Shown piece by piece: positions 6,635 to 11,073 of a stretch of 20,052 bases of DNA (its first letter is position 1; each line of letters opens with the position of its first letter). The translations under genes and the position numbers were made by a program. The notes under the pieces were generated by a model. That model had not been told where the DNA came from, made no database searches, and saw nothing but the letters and a program-made list of their open reading frames with translations. The stretch lies in the IMG/VR virus record IMGVR_UViG_3300023301_000156, positions 1-20,052 of that record; one strand, 5' to 3'. This DNA comes from a virus.

Positions 6635-6663
6635 AGTATACCTTAGCCACTATACATTGTCAA
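6635..6663 (-). promoter_or_regulatory. Sigma70 promoter for the MoxR/VWA operon
   Basis: Read on the - strand: TTGACA at 6663-6658, 17-base spacer, TATACT at 6640-6635. The bases just after the -10 (AGAG, then CAGTAAGTA) match those of the 8424-8452 promoter. The predicted leader of about 85 bases holds palindrome 6558-6572 and a doubled GTACACACAA at 6586-6606. Confidence 0.85.
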
Positions 6664-6696
6664 TCTTTTAGAACTTACCAACAGCATCTATATGCA

Positions 6697-6870
6697 TCAC
6701 TTCTCCTCTGTTATGTTAAGGACAAACTGCTCGAACCTGCTAGGCACATCGCCCTGCTCCCAGTTGTCCGTGAATAACCTGTTCGCCTCAGCCATCGCGC
6801 TGTCCTCATCGATAGCATTGATCTCATAGTCCTTGGTTACCTTGGCTCGCACTGTTACTGTGTATCTCAT
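6697..6870 (-). CDS. Hypothetical 57-aa protein
   Basis: ATG at 6870-6868 overlaps the stop of the 30-aa gene (ATGA), and AGAGGG lies immediately upstream, so coupled re-initiation is likely. The product reads MRYTVTVRAKVTKDYEINAI followed by an acidic region with DEDSAMAEANRLFTDNWEQG. It has an N-terminal beta hairpin and then a helix, the pattern of many small phage proteins in which a strand pair is followed by SxEEA-type helices. No known function. It is the last gene before the MoxR operon promoter. Confidence 0.7.
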   Translation of the reverse strand: MRYTVTVRAKVTKDYEINAIDEDSAMAEANRLFTDNWEQGDVPSRFEQFVLNITEEK

Positions 6871-6959
6871 CCCTCTTCGTCATCCACAAAGTATTCGGCC
6901 AGCGTCATGGCATAGTCAATCAGGCGCAGTTGGTCTTCGGTTACCATGTACTGTTTCAT
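6867..6959 (-). CDS. 30-aa acidic microprotein
   Basis: ATG at 6959-6957 is preceded by AGGGAG with 7 bases spacing. The product is MKQYMVTEDQLRLIDYAMTL followed by AEYFVDDEEG, an amphipathic helix with an acidic tail. Its stop overlaps the next start by ATGA. Tiny, but the ribosome binding site and coupling support translation. It could also serve mainly as a leader for the downstream gene. Confidence 0.55.
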   Translation of the reverse strand: MKQYMVTEDQLRLIDYAMTLAEYFVDDEEG

Positions 6960-6972
6960 GTGCTTCTCCCTG

Positions 6973-7149
6973 TTATCTAACATCTGTTAGTTTTGTTGGC
7001 TCGAATGAGCGGCAGTTGTCCTCGAACGCATAAGCCTCAAGCTGCAACATGTAGTCAGCCTCAGCCCGTGCGAACTGCAGCATGTCCTTCTCGTCCTGCA
7101 TGCGCTTCATGTACAGGATCTCCTCGTAGTACTGCTTAACCTTGCTCAT
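6973..7149 (-). CDS. Hypothetical 58-aa helical protein
   Basis: ATG at 7149-7147 has AAGGGAG about 8 bases upstream. The product is strongly helical and charged (VKQYYEEILYMKRMQDEKDM, then LQFARAEADYMLQLEAYAFE) and probably forms a coiled coil. Its last codons and stop are formed by palindrome copy 6977-6990. It overlaps the end of the upstream 35-aa gene by 14 bases. No family recognised. Confidence 0.65.
   Translation of the reverse strand: MSKVKQYYEEILYMKRMQDEKDMLQFARAEADYMLQLEAYAFEDNCRSFEPTKLTDVR
6977..6990. promoter_or_regulatory. Palindrome copy 4 (CTAACATCTGTTAG)
   Basis: One base shorter than consensus but with perfect 6-base arms. It forms the 3' end of the 58-aa gene and sits 18 bases before the 30-aa gene start. 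Confidence 0.7.
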
Positions 7150-7243
7150 GCTCTGCTCCCTTAGTTATCCTGACCTCTGCATCAGTCTCCATCCATACCT
7201 TGGCTCCGCAACAGACAACAGTCACCCAGCCATGCTCATCCAT
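7136..7243 (-). CDS. 35-aa microprotein with paired cysteines
   Basis: Start chosen at MDEHGWVTVVCCGAKVW (ATG 7243-7241), which has GAGGAG about 8 bases upstream; the longer frame to 7318 lies within the coding part of the upstream gene. The product has adjacent cysteines at 11-12 and ends DAEVRITKGAEHEQG. It overlaps the upstream gene by 8 bases and the downstream gene by 14. Probably translated; no function visible. Confidence 0.5.
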   Translation of the reverse strand: MDEHGWVTVVCCGAKVWMETDAEVRITKGAEHEQG

Positions 7244-7535
7244 GTAATTTCTCCTCGCTAAATAACGCACCCAACACATGATGCGGATCGTAGACAGACC
7301 AATGCCCCATGGACGCACTGCCCTTGTAGTCCCATATCGCAGCTACCTTGCCGTCAACCTTGAACAACCACGAGTATTTGACCTTGTCCACATCATCCTC
7401 TACGTTAGGCATAAAGCCCAGTGTTTGCACAACTCCAGCATATGAAGTGCCTTTCAGATATCCCGTCCGGTGTGTAGGCTCGTACTCGTCATGCCGCTCG
7501 ATACCTAATATCTTTTGCTTCAGTCTGATTTCCAT
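7236..7535 (-). CDS. Hypothetical 99-aa phage protein
   Basis: Start chosen at MEIRLKQKILG (ATG 7535-7533) because GGAGAGAAC precedes it; an alternative ATG eight codons upstream falls inside palindrome copy 7550-7564. The product contains YLKGTSYAGVVQTLGFMPNV, then EDDVDKVKYSWLFKVDG and AAIWDYKGS. This is a compact alpha/beta domain pattern (G-x-PNxxDDxDKVxxSW followed by IWDYK) that I recall from unassigned proteins of tailed phages and some bacteria. No catalytic motif is evident. Confidence 0.8.
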   Translation of the reverse strand: MEIRLKQKILGIERHDEYEPTHRTGYLKGTSYAGVVQTLGFMPNVEDDVDKVKYSWLFKVDGKVAAIWDYKGSASMGHWSVYDPHHVLGALFSEEKLHG

Positions 7536-7549
7536 GTTCTCTCCAATAT

Positions 7550-7564
7550 CTAACATCATGTTAG
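7550..7564. promoter_or_regulatory. Palindrome copy 5 (CTAACATCATGTTAG)
   Basis: Perfect copy, followed on the + strand by GTTTTTAT. It lies between the DUF7227-like gene and the 99-aa gene, immediately upstream of the latter's ribosome binding site. Confidence 0.85.
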
Positions 7565-7594
7565 GTTTTTATAGGCGGCCTGCGCCGCCCTTGT

Positions 7595-8338
7595 TTACGC
7601 TGCCAGTGATGCTGCGAACCGGCTTTTGAATGAACCGTGCACCACGATAGTCACGCTGGCTTTCTTCAAGTCAACACCACCACTGCAAGCCATGCATGTA
7701 TTGCAAGTCAACCGCTTACCTGCTTCCTCACTAGCAGGGCAGATCATCTCGTGACTGAATTCAGGTGTGCCGTCCGCTTGCCGTACACGGAATGTTCTCC
7801 AGCCGTCCATCTTTGCTATAGCGGCTTCTTTCGGTGTGTCCACGCTTGCCATACACCACTGCTTAACGTGATCTGCTTTACCGCTTGCCCATTGGTGCGT
7901 GTATCCGGTGTGACCTGATGCATTTTTGAGTATATTTGCCCATACATAAGCCGGTACAGCAGCAGAATCTCCATATGTACCCAAGCGCACTTTACGGTCT
8001 AGTACTGCCGTAGCCGCGTTATACCCATCATCCAGCTCATAAATACCGCGCATAACACCGCTCATAACCGAACGCGCACCTTGACCTAGATTAACGTAGC
8101 AGGAACCGCCCGTACCACGACGATGTTTGCAATCACCACATACTGCAGCGTCATCCAGTGCTTTGGCTGACTCGACTGGACTCTTACCATTATCTGCAAG
8201 GATATATGTTTGCACCATATCGCCGGTTTTACTGTTACTGGATTTACCGGTTATCACAACGACTACGATAGGCTCGCCGTTTAATAACGATGCGCCGCGA
8301 TAAATAATGTAGCCGGAAGCTTTTTTAGTTTGTGCCAT
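7595..8338 (-). CDS. DUF7227-like cysteine-rich phage protein
   Basis: The 247-aa product begins YIIYRGASLLNGEPIVVVVI, continues with SSNSKTGDMVQTYILAD and AAVCGDCKHR, then SCYVNLGQGARSV. This sequence pattern is widespread in phages and plasmids and is, to my recollection, the DUF7227 family. Eight cysteines at 67, 70, 80, 162, 200, 212, 215 and 218 form a CxxC-x9-C group and a C-x11-CxxCxxC group, consistent with two zinc or Fe-S sites. The start at 8338 has AAGGAG; the gene is first behind promoter 8424-8452 and the closest gene to the origin-like block. A nucleic-acid-related role is plausible but unproven. Confidence 0.8.
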   Translation of the reverse strand: MAQTKKASGYIIYRGASLLNGEPIVVVVITGKSSNSKTGDMVQTYILADNGKSPVESAKALDDAAVCGDCKHRRGTGGSCYVNLGQGARSVMSGVMRGIYELDDGYNAATAVLDRKVRLGTYGDSAAVPAYVWANILKNASGHTGYTHQWASGKADHVKQWCMASVDTPKEAAIAKMDGWRTFRVRQADGTPEFSHEMICPASEEAGKRLTCNTCMACSGGVDLKKASVTIVVHGSFKSRFAASLAA

Positions 8339-8357
8339 TTTGCTGCTCCTTAGTTAT

Positions 8358-8372
8358 CTAACATGATGTTAG
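8358..8372. promoter_or_regulatory. Palindrome copy 6 (CTAACATGATGTTAG)
   Basis: Perfect copy in the leader between promoter 8424-8452 and the DUF7227-like gene, flanked by CCCGTAAAAAC and ACTAAGGAG when read leftwards. Confidence 0.88.
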
Positions 8373-8423
8373 GTTTTTACGGGCTTGCTGGGGGGGAACC
8401 ACTTATCTACTTACTAAGGCTCT

Positions 8424-8452
8424 ATTATAGCCCAGATGTTATACATTGTCAA
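8424..8452 (-). promoter_or_regulatory. Perfect-consensus sigma70 promoter
   Basis: Read on the - strand: TTGACA at 8452-8447, exactly 17 bases, TATAAT at 8429-8424. It drives the DUF7227-like gene and the small genes behind it. A GTATTGTAAGG repeat motif sits 2 bases from the -35 (8455-8465), so an origin-binding protein could also control this promoter. The transcribed start AGAG with AGTAAGTA is shared with promoter 6635-6663. Confidence 0.92.
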
Positions 8453-8468
8453 GTGTATTGTAAGGAAA

Positions 8469-8645
8469 GTGTATGAAATGCAGTGCTGCTTAAAAAAGAG
8501 GCAGTGTAAGGAAATGGTGTAAGAAATGCAGTGCTGCTTAAAAAAGAGGCAGTGTAAGGGAATGGTGTAAGTTTGGCGTAAGAAATGAAGCGCTGCTTAA
8601 AAAAGAGGCAGTGCCTAAAAAAGAGGCAGTGTAAGAAAAGTTCGG
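8469..8645. repeat. 48-bp direct repeats with shared GCTGCTTAAAAAAGAGGCAG core
   Basis: Copies start at 8469, 8517 and, with an 11-base insertion, 8565. A partial fourth copy of the AAAAAAGAGGCAGTGTAAG part follows at about 8621-8638. Each unit also carries GTGTAAG-type words related to the TTGTAAG motif. CTGC and GCAG within the core can form a short stem. Confidence 0.85.
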
Positions 8646-8747
8646 GGGATTTTTGTAAGATTGTAAGGTTTTCAAAACGGTTTTCTAACAAGTTTTCTAA
8701 CAAAGCAAATCTAGGCTCTACGCCCCACAAAATAGTTAAAAAAAGTT

Positions 8748-8902
8748 GTATTGTAAGATTGTAAGGTTTTTTTAGATATATATAGCGGCGCCAAAATTTT
8801 CCTTTTTTCTGAGGAGTGCAACACTTGCGAGACCTTTTGTTAGGAAACTGTCCGCCAGATTTCCCGCTATACCCTTAAAATTTTCCTACAATCTTACAAT
8901 AC
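8748..8902. repeat. Inverted repeat flanking an AT-rich core
   Basis: GTATTGTAAGATTGTAAGG at 8748-8766 is matched by CCTACAATCTTACAATAC at 8885-8902, its reverse complement apart from one missing base. The 118 bases between contain TTTTTT and TATATATA tracts, a GGCGCC palindrome and AAAATTTTCC twice (8793-8802 and 8877-8886). Confidence 0.85.
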
Positions 8903-9021
8903 ACTTAAGTCATTGATTTTAAACGGAAAAGTCCCGAAAAAGCACTTGACACATTCTCTTACAATACACTCACTTTTCTTACAATAGCTTTTTGATACTT
9001 TTCCGTGCAATTTCCATGTTT

Positions 9022-9153
9022 CCTTACAATACAAAACCTTACAATACAAAACCTTACAATACAAAACCTTACAATACAAAACCTTACAATACAAAACCTT
9101 ACAATACAAAACCTTACAATACAAAACCTTACAATACAAAACCTTACAATACA
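9022..9153. repeat. 15-bp tandem iterons, 8.8 copies
   Basis: The unit CCTTACAATACAAAA repeats without a single change in eight full copies and a ninth partial copy (CCTTACAATACA). Further single CTTACAATAC words lie at about 8893-8902 and 8956-8965, and CTTACAATAG at about 8976. Exact identity suggests recent expansion or strong selection. Confidence 0.97.
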
Positions 9154-9215
9154 TTTTCGCTGCGGGCTAAGCCATGCTCTAACGGGTGTCAAAAAACCTT
9201 ACAAAACGATGGACG

Positions 9216-9239
9216 TAAAAAAGCCCACCGAAGTGGGCT
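9216..9239 (-). terminator. Rho-independent terminator, leftward
   Basis: On the - strand AGCCCAC, loop TTCG, GTGGGCT (stem 9239-9222), then TTTTTT. A 7-bp GC-rich stem with a tetraloop. It ends transcription from the 171-aa gene before the origin-like block. Confidence 0.95.
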
Positions 9240-9246
9240 GGATCTT

Positions 9247-9369
9247 TCAAGGTACGGTTAATACAAAACCCTGTTTTTCGCACCATGCGCGCTGTTACGC
9301 TTCAGTACATTCATCCCAAGATTTAAAACCCGAATGGTATTTATTATCCTTTGAGAGTTTTAATAGTTC
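9247..9369 (-). pseudogene. Remnant of a small gene interrupted by an in-frame stop
   Basis: Read leftwards from 9369, one frame gives ELLKLSKDNKYHSGFKSW plus DECTEA, then TAA at 9297-9295, then in the same frame QRAWCEKQGFVLTVP and a TGA at 9249-9247, directly before terminator 9216-9239. Both parts look protein-like (aromatic and Cys residues in a W-x-x-C-x-x-A pattern on each side), and no ATG, GTG or TTG is in frame upstream. The simplest reading is a small gene that lost its start and gained a nonsense codon. Palindrome copy 7 lies where a leader would be, as for intact genes. Chance similarity cannot be excluded. Confidence 0.4.
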
Positions 9370-9385
9370 CCGCTTTTGCGGGAAC
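9366..9385. other. Perfect 8-bp stem hairpin, no U-run
   Basis: GTTCCCGC, loop TTTT, GCGGGAAC. Neither side has a run of T, so it is not a classical terminator. It abuts palindrome copy 7 after the stop of the 171-aa gene. It could be a processing or RNA-stability hairpin. Confidence 0.75.
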
Positions 9386-9400
9386 CTAACATGATGTTAT
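9386..9400. promoter_or_regulatory. Palindrome copy 7 (CTAACATGATGTTAT)
   Basis: One change from consensus. It lies 3 bases after the stop of the 171-aa gene and upstream of the broken small gene at 9247-9369, directly abutting hairpin 9366-9385. Confidence 0.75.
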
Positions 9401-9403
9401 ATT

Positions 9404-9919
9404 TCAGATTATCGGTATCGCGCCTAAAACTGCGGATAACCGCTTGACTTGCTCGACGCTATCGAACGAAGGTTTCTCAAGTTTCTGTATTTTCTTAATC
9501 GCGTTCTCAATCGATTCACGAATTTTCTGTATATCAGACTTCGCTGATTTTGCTTCGGCTTCGGCTTCTTCAAACTCTTCATCCGGCATGGTATAACCGA
9601 ACAAACCCTTTGCCATTGCATCCTCCGTACCGGCTTTGCGAATACGGGACCATGCCGTAGACCAATTGTGCTCAACACCGTTTGTTTTAACCGCAACAGT
9701 TTTATATGCAAAACGTTCAGCGTTAACCAAAGGCTTGAGATTTTCCGGGATATCTTTTTCGAACCAAGCGAACCCTAAAGCCTTATTCAGTACTGCTCCC
9801 ACTGCGGTAATACATTGTTGCCCTTTAGCTATTCCAGCGTAGAGTTTAGCTGCTTCGGCATTACCCTTAACTTCAACATTGATAACTTCAACTACTACTA
9901 CCGATTTAACTTTTGCCAT
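9404..9919 (-). CDS. Hypothetical 171-aa protein beside the origin-like block
   Basis: Start chosen at MAKVKSVVVVEVINVEV (ATG 9919-9917), with AAAGGA upstream; the longer frame to 9967 lacks a ribosome binding site. The N-terminal third is beta-rich (KSVVVVEVINVEVKG). The middle has GFAWFEKDIPENLKPLVNAE and HNWSTAWSRIRKAG. The C-terminal 60 residues form a charged helix (EEFEEAEAEAKSAKSDIQKI onward), likely a coiled coil. It is the first clear gene of the leftward region and lies between the divergent control region and the iterons, the position expected of an initiator or regulator, but no DNA-binding fold is recognisable. Confidence 0.85.
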   Translation of the reverse strand: MAKVKSVVVVEVINVEVKGNAEAAKLYAGIAKGQQCITAVGAVLNKALGFAWFEKDIPENLKPLVNAERFAYKTVAVKTNGVEHNWSTAWSRIRKAGTEDAMAKGLFGYTMPDEEFEEAEAEAKSAKSDIQKIRESIENAIKKIQKLEKPSFDSVEQVKRLSAVLGAIPII

Positions 9920-10009
9920 GATAATTTCCTTTGAGTTTTTTGCCCGCCCTGTTGAGCGAGTGAACATATTATCGCTTGTTCATTAGACTTTGTATAGTAC
10001 TATCGAATT

Positions 10010-10024
10010 CTAACATCATATTAG
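10010..10024. promoter_or_regulatory. Palindrome copy 8 (CTAACATCATATTAG)
   Basis: One change from consensus, followed on the + strand by GTTTTCA. It lies 90 bases upstream of the 171-aa gene start, at the head of the leftward region. Confidence 0.75.
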
Positions 10025-10153
10025 GTTTTCACATCGTTTCGGCAATCCAGCGACCCCACTACACCCCCACCACCCCGATCCTAGGAAGGAGTCCCGTCCC
10101 TCTACACTATGATATGCACGATCGATTTCCAGTTTTATAGTTCTTGTTGTCAT
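10016..10153 (-). CDS. Doubtful 45-aa reading frame
   Basis: ATG at 10153-10151 opens MTTRTIKLEIDRAYHSVEG and ends at a TGA within palindrome copy 8, similar to the way the 58-aa gene ends in copy 4. The N-terminal half looks protein-like; the C-terminal half (GSGWWGCSGVAGLPK) does not. There is no clear Shine-Dalgarno, only a G-run about 11 bases upstream. Listed because it would be the first gene of the leftward region; equally likely to be chance. Confidence 0.25.
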   Translation of the reverse strand: MTTRTIKLEIDRAYHSVEGRDSFLGSGWWGCSGVAGLPKRCENLI

Positions 10154-10482
10154 TGTATTAAGACCCCCCTACCCCCTTCGATTTCCACCTAGCTATATAC
10201 AACTGCTATATATGCGGAACCACCCCCATGCAAAAATAAAGGGATGTCTAAAAAATTTTATGCTATTATTTTTACGTTGGGGAAGCGGATGCTGGCGGGC
10301 TTTAACATAAGTGAGCCTACAGGTGCAGCGAGTACCAACACCAAGACGCATGGGGATTGCCTATTGGGTTAGCGCCGGTAGGATGTGGGGTTGTAAATTC
10401 TGTGTCGTTGTTCAACTGCAACGCTGCTCTATGCGAACAGTCCCCAGTCGTGTTGGTATAAAAGCTAGGCAAGGAATCTTAG
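10025..10482. other. Divergent intergenic control region, C-run rich
   Basis: Separates the leftward genes from the rightward head operon. It holds three C-rich tracts on the + strand (10062-10076, 10164-10179, 10221-10227), CGATTTCCA twice (10121-10129 and 10179-10187), and alternating TATATA words at 10193-10217. A TATAAA at 10457-10462 and a TATAAC at 10490-10495 lie near the terminase small-subunit start but lack good -35 boxes. No tRNA fold or credible long gene is seen. A packaging site near terS is possible; nothing in the sequence proves it. Confidence 0.5.
10244..10372 (+). CDS. Doubtful 42-aa reading frame
   Basis: ATG at 10244 opens MSKKFYAIIFTLGKRMLAGF, followed by a hydrophilic NISEPTGAASTNTKTHGDCLLG. 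AAAGGG lies directly against the ATG, too close for a good Shine-Dalgarno. The N-terminus could be a short membrane-associated helix. It could be a leader peptide ahead of the head operon; the evidence is only an open frame. Confidence 0.25.
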   Translation: MSKKFYAIIFTLGKRMLAGFNISEPTGAASTNTKTHGDCLLG

Positions 10483-11073
10483 TTGTGGTATAACTCCCGC
10501 ATGGTTAATATCGAACCAACAAAAGATCATCCGATGCCTTACGATACTTCTCCAGAGAGCCCAAGCAGCTTTCGGGACAAGGTGATTGTTGCCGCCAATA
10601 CGGCGGACTTGCTAAGTGATCTTGGTGCACCGATGGAAGTAACCATCGAGGATATGATAGAGACAAGCAAGCTGTTTAAAACTACAGACAAAGTTGCTGC
10701 CGCTACCGCTCTAGCCCGCCCTTCAACTGCACATGCTGCTGCCATATTCATCAGAGAGTATGCAAACCACGTAGTAGCTGATATTACCGAGGTACGTTCT
10801 GCTATCACTGCAAAGCTCATGGAGCTAGCCAACTGTGGTGAACCTAAGTACGAACTCAAAGCCCTAGAACTACTAGGCAAACATTCTGACGTTGGGCTTT
10901 TCACTGAGCGCAGCGAGATCACAATCAATCACAAATCATCCGACGACCTAGAGACCGCCATTAAAGAGCGCGTCAAACGGCTTATGAACGCCAATATCAT
11001 TGATGTGCCAGTTTCCATCGAGAGTTTGGACGAAGAGCTAGGTATTGCGGAACCGATTGATGATGTTGAATAA
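10483..11073 (+). CDS. Terminase small subunit
   Basis: The 190-196-aa product resembles small terminase subunits of podovirus-like phages: helical N-terminal part (VIVAANTADLLSDLGAPMEV), a central VAAATALARPSTAHAAAIFI segment, and the closing SEITINHKSSDDLETAIKER, a pattern seen before the C-terminus of this family. It recognises the packaging site and hands DNA to the large subunit, whose gene overlaps it by 14 bases. Start is uncertain: a TTG at 10483 has AAGGA 7 bases upstream, while the ATG at 10501 (MVNIEPTK) has no ribosome binding site. I give the TTG but regard it as open. Confidence 0.85.
   Translation: MWYNSRMVNIEPTKDHPMPYDTSPESPSSFRDKVIVAANTADLLSDLGAPMEVTIEDMIETSKLFKTTDKVAAATALARPSTAHAAAIFIREYANHVVADITEVRSAITAKLMELANCGEPKYELKALELLGKHSDVGLFTERSEITINHKSSDDLETAIKERVKRLMNANIIDVPVSIESLDEELGIAEPIDDVE

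Larger units (their letters stand above)
8453..9215. other. Candidate replication origin: gene-free repeat block
   Basis: About 760 bases without a credible gene, bounded on the right by the leftward terminator at 9216-9239 and on the left by the leftward promoter at 8424-8452, so probably little transcribed. It holds a 48-base direct repeat (8469-8645), copies of GTATTGTAAG facing right in the left part and CTTACAATAC in the right part, a near-perfect 19-base inverted repeat around a core rich in A/T runs and a TATATATA tract (8767-8884), and a 15-base tandem iteron array (9022-9153). Iterons plus an easily melted AT-rich core are the hallmarks of initiator-dependent origins. Long open frames across the array encode only a translated repeat (for example VLYCK repeated) and are artefacts. 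Confidence 0.6.

Noticed and set aside
9022-9153. CRISPR-like array
   Set aside because: The 15-base units are contiguous with no spacers, and no cas gene is present.
8894-9261. Long overlapping frames on both strands across the 15-base repeats, encoding VLYCK or QNLTI-type repeats
   Set aside because: The repeat length is a multiple of three and lacks stops in several frames, so open frames arise automatically; there is no ribosome binding site and coding potential is equal on both strands.
9366-9385. Second terminator for the 171-aa gene
   Set aside because: The 8-bp stem is perfect but neither strand has a following run of T; kept only as a hairpin.
10383-10493. 36-codon + strand frame MWGCKFCVVV
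   Set aside because: The only purine-rich word touches the ATG, composition is not protein-like beyond the first residues, and nothing supports it.
10441-10520. Possible tRNA before the terminase gene
   Set aside because: No TTC-type arm, anticodon stem or acceptor pairing could be made.
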